Positions 30,142 to 38,335 of a stretch of DNA of 64,000 bases are shown here, in pieces; positions within the stretch are counted from its first letter, which is position 1, and each line of letters opens with the position of its first letter. A program made the position numbers and the translations under genes. Below the pieces are notes generated by a model, which saw nothing but the letters and a program-made list of their open reading frames with translations, did not search any database and was not told where the DNA came from. The stretch covers positions 35,300 through 99,299 of the forward strand of contig NZ_JASHJL010000018.1 in NCBI RefSeq assembly GCF_030733205.1. The letters are read 5' to 3'. This stretch comes from Mameliella sp. MMSF_3455. GTDB taxonomy: Bacteria; Pseudomonadota; Alphaproteobacteria; Rhodobacterales; Rhodobacteraceae.

Positions 30142-30794
30142 TCGCGCTTTTGACACGCGACCTGAGGCTGGCGGTGCGGGCCGGAGGCGGGTTCGGCCTT
30201 GGCCTGGCTTTCTTCCTGATCGTGACCGTGCTCGTGCCTTTCGGCGTTGGACCGCAGACCGACCTGTTGACCCGGATCGCGCCGGGGATCCTTTGGATCG
30301 GCGCGCTCTTGGCCTGCCTGCTCTCGCTCGACCGGATCTTTGCGCTGGATTGGGAGGACGGCTCGCTTGATCTGCTCGCCACCGCGCCGCTGCCGATGGA
30401 GGGCATTGTCAGCGTCAAGGCGCTGGCGCATTGGATCACCACGGGCCTGCCGCTGGTGCTGGCCGCGCCGGCGCTGGGGGTGCTGCTCAACCTGGCCGGG
30501 CCGGGCTACCTGTGGCTGTTTGTCAGCCTGGCGCTTGGCACGCCCGCGCTGTCGGTCATCGGCACCTTCGGCGCGGCGCTGACCGTGGGGCTGAAACGCG
30601 GTGGTCTTCTGATGTCGCTGCTGGTGCTGCCGCTTTACGTGCCTACGCTGATCTTTGGTGCCGAGGTCGCGCGGCGCGGGGCCGAGGGGCTGGCGGTGCA
30701 GACGCCGCTCCTCATGCTGGCGGGGATCAGTTTCGGTGTCGCGGCGCTTTTGCCCTTTGCCAGCGCGGCGGTCCTGCGGATCAACCTAAGGTGA
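30138..30794 (+). CDS. ccmB: Heme exporter protein CcmB
   Basis: 218 residues, six predicted membrane helices. N-terminal [17 protein letters not shown], then the conserved [19 protein letters not shown] and [10 protein letters not shown] segments of CcmB. Membrane partner of CcmA. Overlaps ccmA (ATG within its last codons). Confidence 0.95.
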   Translation: MIALLTRDLRLAVRAGGGFGLGLAFFLIVTVLVPFGVGPQTDLLTRIAPGILWIGALLACLLSLDRIFALDWEDGSLDLLATAPLPMEGIVSVKALAHWITTGLPLVLAAPALGVLLNLAGPGYLWLFVSLALGTPALSVIGTFGAALTVGLKRGGLLMSLLVLPLYVPTLIFGAEVARRGAEGLAVQTPLLMLAGISFGVAALLPFASAAVLRINLR

Positions 30795-30865
30795 GCGCGC
30801 GCCCGTGACGTATTGCGCCCGCACGATATTTGCGCTGTAACCCTGCGAGAGGGAGGCCAAGGACC

Positions 30866-31615
30866 ATGTCGATCTGGGAATACGCCAATCCGGTCAAGTT
30901 CATCCGCACCGCGGATGTGCTCTTGCCCTGGGTGACGGTGGCCGCGGTGATCTGCCTTGTCACCGGGCTGGTCTGGGGGTTCTTCTTCACGCCCGAGGAT
31001 TTCCGGCAAGGCTCGACCGTCAAGATCATCTATCTGCATGTGCCCGCCGCGATGATGGCGATCAATGCCTGGCTGATGATGCTATTGGCCTCGTTGATCT
31101 GGATCGTGCGGCGTCACCATGTCAGCGCACTGGCCGCCCGCGCCGCGGCGCCCATCGGCGCGACGATGACGGTGATCGGTCTTGTCACCGGTGCGATCTG
31201 GGGGCAGCCCATGTGGGGCACCTGGTGGGCCTGGGACCCGCGCCTGACGGTCTTCCTGATCCTCTTCCTGTTCTACCTTGGCTACATGGCGCTCTGGGAG
31301 GCGATCGAGGACGACGACACCGCCGCCGACCTGACCTCGATCCTCTGCCTCGTCGGCTCGGTCTTTGCGCTGCTCAGCCGCTACGCGGTGCAATTCTGGA
31401 ACCAGGGTCTGCACCAGGGCTCGTCGGTGCTGCGCGCGGGGGCAGTGACGGGAACGGACACCACCGAGAAGGTCTCGAACGTCTATTTCATGCCGCTTCT
31501 GGTGTCCGGGATCGGGTTCGTCCTTCTGTTCCTGGCGCTGGTCCTGCTGCGGACACAGACGGAAATCCGGGCACGCCGGTCGCGCGCCCTTCTGGCACGG
31601 GAGCGCAGCGCATGA
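30866..31615 (+). CDS. ccmC: Heme exporter/chaperone subunit CcmC
   Basis: 249 residues from ATG 30866, with GGGAGG and AAGGACC upstream. Six helices and the heme-handling tryptophan-rich motif TWWAWDPRLT, flanked by conserved histidines (IYLHVPAA and NQGLHQGSS). CcmC loads heme on CcmE at the periplasmic face. Its stop overlaps ccmD (ATGA). Confidence 0.96.
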   Translation: MSIWEYANPVKFIRTADVLLPWVTVAAVICLVTGLVWGFFFTPEDFRQGSTVKIIYLHVPAAMMAINAWLMMLLASLIWIVRRHHVSALAARAAAPIGATMTVIGLVTGAIWGQPMWGTWWAWDPRLTVFLILFLFYLGYMALWEAIEDDDTAADLTSILCLVGSVFALLSRYAVQFWNQGLHQGSSVLRAGAVTGTDTTEKVSNVYFMPLLVSGIGFVLLFLALVLLRTQTEIRARRSRALLARERSA

Positions 31616-31770
31616 TGCCGGAACTGGGAAAATACGCGGGCACGGTGCTGTCGTCCTACGCGGTTTCGCTGGTCCTGATCGTTCTGTTGATCGTGGTCAG
31701 CGTGCTGCGGTCGCGCCGGGTCAAGGCAGAGTTGCAGCGCATCGAGGAGCGACAGAAGAAGAATGGCTAA
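31612..31770 (+). CDS. ccmD: Heme exporter protein CcmD
   Basis: 52 residues: MMPELGKYAGTVLSSYA, one membrane helix, then a charged coiled tail RRVKAELQRIEERQ. The layout is that of CcmD, the small subunit needed to release holo-CcmE from CcmC. The ATG at 31612 overlaps the ccmC stop; ATG 31615 is an equal alternative. Overlaps ccmG by 8 bp. Confidence 0.9.
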   Translation: MMPELGKYAGTVLSSYAVSLVLIVLLIVVSVLRSRRVKAELQRIEERQKKNG

Positions 31771-32302
31771 GGTTTCTCCCCTCATGGTGGCGCCGCCGCT
31801 GATCTTTGCGGCACTTGGCGCGCTGTTCTATCTCGGCCTTGGGCGCGAGGATCCGGACAAGCTGGAATCCATGTTCGAGGGCAAGCCCGCGCCGGCCATG
31901 ACCGATGCCGCGCTGCCGGGCTATCCGGCGATCACGCCAGAGATTCTGGCGGGCGGAGAGGTGACCGTTGTCAACTTCTGGGCCAGCTGGTGCCCGCCCT
32001 GCCGGGCCGAACATCCCGTCCTGCTGCAAATGCGCAAAGAGGGCATCCGTGTCGTCGGCGTCAACTTCAAGGACCAGGCGGGCAACGCCACCAAGTACCT
32101 GACCGATGACGGCAATCCCTTCATGGCGGTGGCCTTTGACCCGGCTGGGCGCACGGCGATCGACTGGGGCGTGACCGGCCCGCCAGAGACCTTCATTCTG
32201 GACGGAGACGGCACCGTGTTGTTCAAGTTCGTCGGCCCGCTTGTCGGCTCGGACTATGAACAGAGGTTCCTGCCAGAGCTGAACCAGGCCCTTGGCCGCT
32301 AA
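31763..32302 (+). CDS. ccmG: Thiol:disulfide interchange protein CcmG/DsbE
   Basis: 179 residues: an N-terminal membrane anchor, then a thioredoxin fold with active site FWASWCPPCRAEHP (Cys77, Cys80) and the cis-Pro region GPPETFIL. CcmG keeps apocytochrome cysteines reduced for heme ligation. Last gene of the ccmABCDG block; ccmE, ccmF and ccmH are not in the window. Confidence 0.95.
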   Translation: MAKVSPLMVAPPLIFAALGALFYLGLGREDPDKLESMFEGKPAPAMTDAALPGYPAITPEILAGGEVTVVNFWASWCPPCRAEHPVLLQMRKEGIRVVGVNFKDQAGNATKYLTDDGNPFMAVAFDPAGRTAIDWGVTGPPETFILDGDGTVLFKFVGPLVGSDYEQRFLPELNQALGR

Positions 32303-32400
32303 AAGATTTCCCTGAGGAACTTCTTTGGAAGGCGCTACACTCGCCCCGCGTGCGAGTCGTTTGTCTACAAAAAAAGAAGCGATTTTCCAGGGAGAAGACC

Positions 32401-33243
32401 ATGTTTCGACGATTGACAGGCCTGGGCCTGGCGCTGGCGATGTCCGGGGCCACGGCGCAGGCAGAGCCAAGCCTCGACCGCGGCCGCTATCTGGTCGAAG
32501 GACCGGCGGGCTGCGGCAACTGCCACACACCGATGGGACCGCAGGGCCCGGTGATGGATCAGAACCTGGCCGGACGGCTGGTGGACAAGAACCCGGCCTT
32601 TACTGCCATTGCGCCCAACATCACGCCCGCCGGTGCCGTGGCGGGCTGGACCGATGTCGAACTGGCGCGGGCGATCCGCGAGGGGCTGCGCCCCGATGGC
32701 ACGATCATCGGCCCGCCGATGCCTTTTCCCATGTACCGGGGCCTGTCGGATGACGACGTGATGAGCATGGTGATGTATCTGCGCACCGTGCCCGCTGTCG
32801 AGAATGATCCGGGCAAGAGCACCTACAACATCCCGCTGCCACCGGCCTATGGCCCGCCCATCGACAGCGTGCCCCACCCCCAGCAGGCGGTAACCGTCGA
32901 ATACGGCGCCTACTTGGCCGGGCCGGTGGCGCATTGCATGGAATGCCATACCCCGATGGGAGAGAAGGGGCCGATGCTGGACACCCGCCTGGGCGCTGGC
33001 GGCTTTGAATTCCACGGCCCCTGGGGCACATCGGTTGCCGCCAACCTGACCTCGCATGAAGACGGGCTGGCAGGTTATACCGACGCCGAACTGGCCGACA
33101 TGATCGTCAAGGGAGTGCGGCCCGATGGCAGCCCGATGATGCCACCGATGCCCTATGGATACCTTGCGCGGATGACGGGGGACGACCTCTCGGCCATCAT
33201 CCTCTACCTGCGCAGCCTGCCGCCATTGCCCGACGCGGGCTGA
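32401..33243 (+). CDS. Diheme cytochrome c (gluconate/nicotinate-dehydrogenase-type)
   Basis: 280 residues from ATG 32401 with a signal peptide ending near TAQA. Two CxxCH heme motifs: CGNCH at 38-42 and CMECH at 179-183, each followed by TPMG. Two Met-containing distal segments (PPMPFPMYRGLSDDD and PPMPYGYLARMTGDD) are likely axial-ligand regions, so the protein is an internal duplication of two cytochrome c domains. It resembles the cytochrome subunits of membrane dehydrogenases, but no dehydrogenase gene is adjacent. It follows the ccm genes by about 100 bp. Confidence 0.88.
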   Translation: MFRRLTGLGLALAMSGATAQAEPSLDRGRYLVEGPAGCGNCHTPMGPQGPVMDQNLAGRLVDKNPAFTAIAPNITPAGAVAGWTDVELARAIREGLRPDGTIIGPPMPFPMYRGLSDDDVMSMVMYLRTVPAVENDPGKSTYNIPLPPAYGPPIDSVPHPQQAVTVEYGAYLAGPVAHCMECHTPMGEKGPMLDTRLGAGGFEFHGPWGTSVAANLTSHEDGLAGYTDAELADMIVKGVRPDGSPMMPPMPYGYLARMTGDDLSAIILYLRSLPPLPDAG

Positions 33244-33277
33244 ACCGGACATTCAGACCGGAAAAAGGGACCTGTGA

Positions 33278-33418
33278 TCACAGATCGCAGGCCTCTACCT
33301 GTGCGGTGGCCTGCTGGGGGGCGACGCAGGATCGTGTGCTGTCGTCCTGATCGGCATAGGCACCGATCACTGCCAACATCAGCAAGGCTGCGGCCTGGAG
33401 AATGGTCAGGGTTTTCAT
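33278..33418 (-). CDS. Small secreted protein, 46 aa
   Basis: A short reverse-strand gene: MKTLTILQAAALLMLAVIGA is a clear signal sequence, followed by a mature part of about 25 residues, YADQDDSTRS...VEACDL, with two Cys. GAGG lies upstream of the ATG. No family is recognised. Predicted to be periplasmic. It would be convergent with the diheme cytochrome gene. Confidence 0.6.
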   Translation of the reverse strand: MKTLTILQAAALLMLAVIGAYADQDDSTRSCVAPQQATAQVEACDL

Positions 33419-33746
33419 GAGTCTGCCTCGTTTGTCTTTCTGGCCAAGACATGGGGTTTCGAGGCTGAATTACAGGGGGAATTGCGTGTTGCGCAGGTCA
33501 GGAAATCCGCCAGTGCGCAGGATATGCGCGGAAACCTGCAAATTTGTCCGTGAAATGAGCATCCCTCGGCCGATCCGCAGTTTGGCGCAGGATGGGCGCC
33601 TTGCGAGCGCGGACACTTCGGGCCGGTAAAAGGACTTGGCTACCTGGCGCCAATAATAAAGAAACGGACCCTGCGAAAAATCGCAGAGCCCGTCCAGAGT
33701 GCCTGTTGTACGTAACGCTCCTCGGAAGACTAGGGCGTATTGGGGG
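33419..33746. other. Intergenic region
   Basis: 328 bp between the small secreted protein and the first Hint gene. Apart from the Hint-1 terminator at 33667-33692, I see no gene or repeat. Confidence 0.5.
33667..33692 (-). terminator. Rho-independent terminator of Hint gene 1
   Basis: On the minus strand GGGCTCTGCGA pairs with TCGCAGGGTCC (wobbles included) around TTTT and is followed by a T-rich run (GTTTCTTTATTATT). It lies 54 bp past the Hint-1 stop. Confidence 0.75.
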
Positions 33747-34688
33747 TCAGGCGCTCTTGCGGAACTGGGTGACAGGGGGGGTCATACCCAGTTTCGCGCG
33801 CAGCTGTGCGGGCAGCATCCGGCTGGAGGAAACGCGCGGCTTGCACATTTCCGGGATCAGGCGTTCCACACCATCGTAGAGCGCGACGTATTCTTCGTAG
33901 TTGTCGAAGTTCTTGCGCGCTGCGTAGTCGACGAAGGTTTCTGCCGCCGCACCGTTGGCAATGATCTCTTCATGGCTTTCGGTTTCGACATGGTAGACCT
34001 TGAAGCGGGCACCCAATTCCGAAGCCGGCACAAAGTCGATGGTCGAACCGTTGACCAGGGCCGAGGCATTCACGACCAGTCCGTCGATGATCATGCCGTG
34101 ATCGGCCGTCACGGTCAGGTCGCTGTGGGGCAGGCCATCGCCAAGCGCGCCGGCGCTGATGCGCACCATCTGCCTGGATGCTTCGCCAAGGACGCCGTTC
34201 AGCGTCTGGACGCCCAGCCATTTGACCGTGGTTTCCGAACCGTCTGCGGTAAGGATCTTGTCGCCGATGGACAGGTCCTCGACCTTGCGCTCACCTTCGG
34301 GGGTGGCGATCAGCGTGCCGTCCGCAAAGCAGTAGGCATAGTCACCGGTGCTGGTCAGGTCGAAGGTGGTGGTGACAGCGCCCAGGGCAGGCTTGCCTTC
34401 CGGGAACCAGAAATAGGTCTGACCGCCGGCGTCGAACGCAACGAAGGGTTTGGGGTCAAGCAGGCCAAGAACCGATGCGGTCCCATGGCCGATGTAGTCG
34501 ATGGGATCGCCGTTGAACGTGGTGATGCCGTCGTCCGTCTGCTCGAACGTGTCGTTGGCATCGGTGATCGATGCGGGCGACTCCGGGCTGCTGAAGTCCA
34601 GCAATGTTGTCGGGTTGATCAACTGGCCGACGGACAGACCGATCAGGCTGCCATCGGTATAGACATCATCAAGGTTTATCGTGGACAT
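33747..34688 (-). CDS. Hint-domain (hedgehog/intein-type) protein 1
   Basis: 313 residues; AGGAG 5 nt before the ATG. Residues 1-118 are an acidic, Ser/Thr/Asp-rich domain unlike those of its neighbours. The Hint module starts at Cys120 (CFADGTLIATPEGE), with the TxxH motif at 194-197 (TADHGM) and a block-F-like VYHVETESHEEIIANG ending near 246. A tail shared with the other three follows (FDNYEEYVALYDGVERLIPEM, SSSRMLP). The His-Asn needed for intein C-terminal cleavage is absent. The most divergent of the four paralogs. No signal peptide is seen. Confidence 0.88.
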   Translation of the reverse strand: MSTINLDDVYTDGSLIGLSVGQLINPTTLLDFSSPESPASITDANDTFEQTDDGITTFNGDPIDYIGHGTASVLGLLDPKPFVAFDAGGQTYFWFPEGKPALGAVTTTFDLTSTGDYAYCFADGTLIATPEGERKVEDLSIGDKILTADGSETTVKWLGVQTLNGVLGEASRQMVRISAGALGDGLPHSDLTVTADHGMIIDGLVVNASALVNGSTIDFVPASELGARFKVYHVETESHEEIIANGAAAETFVDYAARKNFDNYEEYVALYDGVERLIPEMCKPRVSSSRMLPAQLRAKLGMTPPVTQFRKSA

Positions 34689-34820
34689 GAAATTCTCCTA
34701 TTCGTCACACCTGATCGACCAGGACTCTGAACAGCCCCGTCTTGAAAACACGCCCTTGAACGCCCCGAAGATTGCCCCTCGCACCTTCGGGAAGGTCTAG
34801 ACTAGCTCCCTCTATACGAG

Positions 34821-34849
34821 AGTTAGCCCGGCGGTTTTCCGACAGTCAA
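34821..34849 (-). promoter_or_regulatory. Candidate promoter of Hint gene 1 overlapping a dyad
   Basis: On the minus strand TTGACT (34849-34844) and CTAACT (34826-34821) are 17 bp apart, about 130 bp upstream of the ATG. The -35 box overlaps the AATGCA-N6-TGCATT dyad, so a repressor or activator site is possible. Confidence 0.35.
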
Positions 34850-35601
34850 TGCAAAAAACTGCATTTTGGACTAAGAGTTTAAATATACTTTTGGATGTGT
34901 CCTATACACATGCGGTTAAGCCTTTAAGTGTACATTTATGCTGCATGATGGATAATGGGTTGATTTTACCAGTTGGTCACAAAATATTTGCATGAATGTC
35001 ATGATTGTCCTGCCTGCCTGCCTTCAACACGCTTTTCTGCGGCAATTCCGAATAGAGGAATTGTCAACTCCTCCTAAAGTAGTATGGGATGAGGTGTGAC
35101 TTCTGGGGTTATGGACCTGCGGTACAAGATCGTGTCATGAAGTATTGATATAGGGATTCCGGGCATGGGGTGCGCGAAGGCCGCGTCCAACGTAAGGCCC
35201 GACGTCTTGACCCGTGACGACACCGGAGGAGTGACCTCGGGGACAAGCGGGCGTTGGCCGCCACGACGCAGGGGCATCGTCTGAACGCCGCCGGGCGGGG
35301 TGGTCTCTGCGTGCACTCCCTCACGAGGACGATCACACGCCGATGAAGATGTGACGCCGGAAGAGGTACAGGTGCTTGTTCTGGGACTGGTGCCTGTGGC
35401 CAGGCAGTCGGCAAATGCCTCCGCCGCTACTTGCGGAAAACTGGCGGCGATGTGACTCGGCCCGGACGGTGGACATGGGGCGCGACGTCCGGGCGTTGAT
35501 CGACCTGCCGCAGATGGATTGTTATTGGGGCGACTCGCCGGATCGAAACCGAAATCCGGAACTCGGGCAAACCCGGTCATCCGTTTTCATCAGGACCGAA
35601 A

Positions 35602-35631
35602 GACCCCGCCAACCATAAGGGTGACGGGGTC
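35602..35631 (-). terminator. Terminator of Hint gene 2
   Basis: GACCCCG and CGGGGTC form a stem, with a further ACC/GGT pairing around an ATAA loop. On the minus strand it is followed by TTTCGG. It lies 30 bp beyond the Hint-2 stop. Confidence 0.6.
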
Positions 35632-35660
35632 TGTCAATCGTCAAAAAGGGGTGGGCGCTA

Positions 35661-36527
35661 TCAGGCGCTGTGCCGCAGCCCTGGCGAAAGGCGCACCTCT
35701 GCAGGGAGCATCCTCGCGGACGAGACCCGGGGCAGGGGCATTTCCGGGATGATCCGCTCGACCCCATATAGCTCCAGGTACTGGTCGAAATTGTCGAAGG
35801 CGCGGCGGTCGCGGTAGTCGATGAAGGTTTCCGAGGGCGCGCCATTGGCAAGGATCACGTCATGGGCCTCTGTCTCGACATGGTAGACGGTGAGGCGCGT
35901 GGACAGGTCCGCGACGGACACCCGGTTGATCGTGTCCCCGTTGACAAGCGCGGCGGCATTGATCACCCGGCCATCCAGAACCATGCCGTGATCGGCGGTC
36001 AGGGTCAGGTCACTGTGGGGCAGACCGTGCCCCAGGGCGCCGGCGCGAATGCGGACCAGCCGGGCCTGCGTGGCGCGCAGGCTTTGCCGACCGACCCATC
36101 GGACCGGGACCACATTGCCCGCCGCCGTCAGGACGGTGGCGCCTATGTCCAGCATCTCGACCGGGGTCTCACCTTCCGGGGTGGCGATGCGGGTGCCGGC
36201 GGCAAAGCAGTAGGTGTAGGTCGTATCCGAAGAGGCCGCCACGACGCCCGGCCCCAGGCTGGGATCGTTCGAAGCGACATAGGCGGAGGAGCCGTTGAAC
36301 AGGACCGGATCGCCGTCGACGGTCAGCCCCAACAATTCATAGGGACCGCTGGTCAGCACGCTGGACACGGTCCATGTGACATTGTCGCCAACTGCGGTGC
36401 TGGTGTCGTTGAGGCCGTCCGCGCCGTCACTGACGGTTGATGAAATGGCGTTCGGCCCCTGCAGCTGATAATTGCCGAGGCCGTCGACCCCGCCGACGAC
36501 ATAGATATGGGTAAAGCTTTGCGACAC
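35661..36527 (-). CDS. Hint-domain (hedgehog/intein-type) protein 2
   Basis: 288 residues from a GTG start (VSQSFTHIYVVGGVDGL) with AGAGGA 7 nt upstream. The N-terminal 1-105 region is Gly/Ser/Asp-rich and probably beta. Hint starts at Cys107 (CFAAGTRIATPEGE); LTADHGMVLDG supplies TxxH, and VYHVETEAHDVILANG the block-F-like part. The tail is FIDYRDRRAFDNFDQY...ERIIPEM, SSARMLP. Closer to Hint 3 and 4 than to Hint 1. No C-terminal His-Asn. Confidence 0.88.
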   Translation of the reverse strand: MSQSFTHIYVVGGVDGLGNYQLQGPNAISSTVSDGADGLNDTSTAVGDNVTWTVSSVLTSGPYELLGLTVDGDPVLFNGSSAYVASNDPSLGPGVVAASSDTTYTYCFAAGTRIATPEGETPVEMLDIGATVLTAAGNVVPVRWVGRQSLRATQARLVRIRAGALGHGLPHSDLTLTADHGMVLDGRVINAAALVNGDTINRVSVADLSTRLTVYHVETEAHDVILANGAPSETFIDYRDRRAFDNFDQYLELYGVERIIPEMPLPRVSSARMLPAEVRLSPGLRHSA

Positions 36528-36604
36528 GATACAATCCTCTGGAACCAAAAGTAACAAGCGGGCGGGTGTCCGCAGGTTAGGTTCGATTCCCGGTCGCAAT
36601 CAAG

Positions 36605-36635
36605 GGGGCGCCGCGCGAAACTTCGCAGGCGCCCC
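36605..36635 (-). terminator. Hairpin after TM2 gene
   Basis: GGGGCGCC and GGCGCCCC form an 8-bp stem with a 15-nt loop, 14 bp past the TM2 gene stop. Only a short T-poor tail follows, so termination is likely but not certain. Confidence 0.45.
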
Positions 36636-36649
36636 GATGTCGGGGAGCG

Positions 36650-36985
36650 TCAGTCAGCCCGTGTTGTCAGGGCGACTTCGCTTGCGATCCGTGTACGCTT
36701 GGCCTCGGCGTCCTGTGCGATGATCGGGCCGATGCGGAAGGCGTCGACAATCCACCAGATCACGAAGGCCAGCAGCATCGGGATCCCGATGATGAAATAG
36801 GCCAGCAGCAGCCCGCCCCAGAACAGGATCATCTGGACAATGGCAGTGCCGGCGCGGCCCAGGTAAAAGCGATGGGCCGAAAACCCGCTGAGAAAGAACC
36901 ATAGCAGATAGGCCGTGGTCGAGGACTTCTTTTCGTTGGCCAGTTTTTGTTCGACCAGCATTTGCTGTTGCGTGGAAAGTTCCAA
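36650..36985 (-). CDS. TM2 domain-containing protein
   Basis: 111 residues. A TTG start at 36985 with AGGAG 7 nt upstream is preferred; ATG at residue 9 is the alternative. A charged N-terminus (QQQMLVEQKLANEKKSS) precedes the TM2 domain: WFFLSGFSAHRFYLGRAG, a second hydrophobic pair and the closing WWIVDAFRI. TM2 proteins are small inner-membrane proteins of mostly unknown role. It sits between Hint genes 2 and 3 on the same strand. Confidence 0.85.
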   Translation of the reverse strand: MELSTQQQMLVEQKLANEKKSSTTAYLLWFFLSGFSAHRFYLGRAGTAIVQMILFWGGLLLAYFIIGIPMLLAFVIWWIVDAFRIGPIIAQDAEAKRTRIASEVALTTRAD

Positions 36986-37104
36986 TCCGGGTCTCCTGGG
37001 AGTCTGAAATGCATATGAACATGCTCGATGCAGGGGAAATACGGCATGAATATGGGAGCAATGGGGAAAAGCCCCCAAAATCTGCATGTCCTGCCGCGTG
37101 TCTG

Positions 37105-38034
37105 TCAGGCGCTGATCGCGGCGCCCCTGTCGGTGGGGAGACGTCCGATGCCGAGGCGCACCCTTGTATCCATCGGCAAATGCCGGGCGCTGGAAATCCG
37201 GGGCGCGGGCATCTCGGGAATGATCCGCTCACAACCATACAAGTCCAGGTACTCGTCGAAATTGTCAAAGGCGCGGCGGTCGCGGTAGTCGATGAAGGAT
37301 TCCGAAGGTGCGCCGTTGGCAAGGATCACGTCGTGGTTCTCAGTTTCGACGTGGTAGACGGTGAAGCTGTCCTCCAGTTCGGCCAGCGGGACCCAGTCGA
37401 TCGTCGTGCCGTTCACCAGCGCCGAGGCGTTGATGACATGTCCATCCAGAACCATGCCATGATCGGCGGTCACGGTCAGGTCGGCGTCGGGCAGGCCATC
37501 GCCCAGGGCACCTGCACGGATGCGGACGGGTTGCGCGCCCTGACGCGAGAGCAGGGGCCGGACCGTCTGGCGCCCAATCCACTTGACCGGCACCTGGCGG
37601 CCATCGGCCGTGGCGATCAGGTCCCCGATCTTCAGGCATTCGACGGCTGCATCGCCTTGGGGGGTCTTGATCCGGGTGCCGGGCAGGAAGCACATCAGAG
37701 ATATGTCGGCGGAGGAAACGCCCGTGTAGCTTTCGATTGACGTAAACACTTCTGCCGTCGGCGTGGAGCCATCCAAGGGGATGAGATAGATGGTCGAGGG
37801 TGTCTGGACGGCGCAGACGGAAACGGGGCCGCTGACACTCAAAGTGATATCGACTATTTCTATATATGTGATCGCTTCGCCGCCCACGCTATCCCCAACG
37901 GCGAGTGTCCCGCTATCATCGACATCCGTAAAGGTAAGGACAGAGGCGATCAGGTCTTCGCCGAGGGACAGACTAGTCGGCGAGGTATCCGTGGGGGTGC
38001 TTTCCCATACGATGACAGTATGTTCGGTCGGCAT
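37105..38034 (-). CDS. Hint-domain (hedgehog/intein-type) protein 3
   Basis: 309 residues from ATG 38034; the ribosome site (AAAGAG) is weak. Residues 1-112 form a Thr/Ser/Asp-rich domain with a bacterial Ig-like feel (TFTDVDDSGTLAVGD). Hint begins at Cys115 (CFLPGTRIKTPQGD), TxxH in LTVTADHGMVLDG, block F VYHVETENHDVILANG, then the shared tail FDNFDEYLDLYGCERIIPEM and SSARHLP. Its C-terminal coding DNA is nearly identical to Hint 4, including a 54-bp exact match. No His-Asn at the Hint end. Confidence 0.88.
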   Translation of the reverse strand: MPTEHTVIVWESTPTDTSPTSLSLGEDLIASVLTFTDVDDSGTLAVGDSVGGEAITYIEIVDITLSVSGPVSVCAVQTPSTIYLIPLDGSTPTAEVFTSIESYTGVSSADISLMCFLPGTRIKTPQGDAAVECLKIGDLIATADGRQVPVKWIGRQTVRPLLSRQGAQPVRIRAGALGDGLPDADLTVTADHGMVLDGHVINASALVNGTTIDWVPLAELEDSFTVYHVETENHDVILANGAPSESFIDYRDRRAFDNFDEYLDLYGCERIIPEMPAPRISSARHLPMDTRVRLGIGRLPTDRGAAISA

Positions 38035-38335
38035 ACTCTTTACTCTTTGTTAATAATTAACAGTGGCACCTTAAGACAGGAGCTTTGAGGGGCAAAGAAA
38101 AATCCGTGTTCGTTCGCATTGCGCGCGTACCGGGATGCCGACCTCAATCAGGGCGAAGACTACGGCCCGCCCGTTTCGGTGCTCGTTTCTGCTTTCAGAT
38201 GATCATGAGGCGATCTGCGATGCCCGGCCCGAGTCCCACCCCGGTGCCGAATGCGACTTGGCCAGGTTGCCCGGCGCGTCGTGCCGCAGGCCGCCCTGTT
38301 CGATACATCTCGGTTTCATTCCGAACGCGATCCGA
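38035..38335. other. Intergenic region between Hint genes 3 and 4
   Basis: 301 bp. A near-palindrome (GTTAAT-A-ATTAAC, 38049-38061) lies 15 bp upstream of the Hint-3 start. Between 38095 and 38190 a short rightward frame (reading ...AYRDADLNQGEDYGPPVSVLVSAF then stop) has coding-like codons and may be a gene remnant, but I cannot name it. Confidence 0.4.

Larger units (their letters stand above)
34689..35660. other. AT-richer non-coding region between Hint genes 1 and 2
   Basis: About 970 bp. 34800-35100 is visibly AT-richer than the rest of the window and carries several dyads: AATGCA-N6-TGCATT (34848-34865), ATGTGT-N5-ACACAT (34895-34911) and CAATTCC-N7-GGAATTG (35043-35063). From 35100 to 35580 frames are open but show no third-position bias and no recognised family, so I call no gene. 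A terminator for Hint 2 is at 35602-35631. Confidence 0.55.

Noticed and set aside
36570..36605. TTCGATTCCC segment resembling a tRNA T-loop
   Set aside because: Flanking bases do not form a T-stem and no acceptor, D or anticodon arms can be built on either strand.
38095..38190. Short frame ending AYRDADLNQGEDYGPPVSVLVSAF
   Set aside because: Codons look gene-like, but the frame has no start signal and is cut by a stop; at most a remnant, noted only in the intergenic entry.
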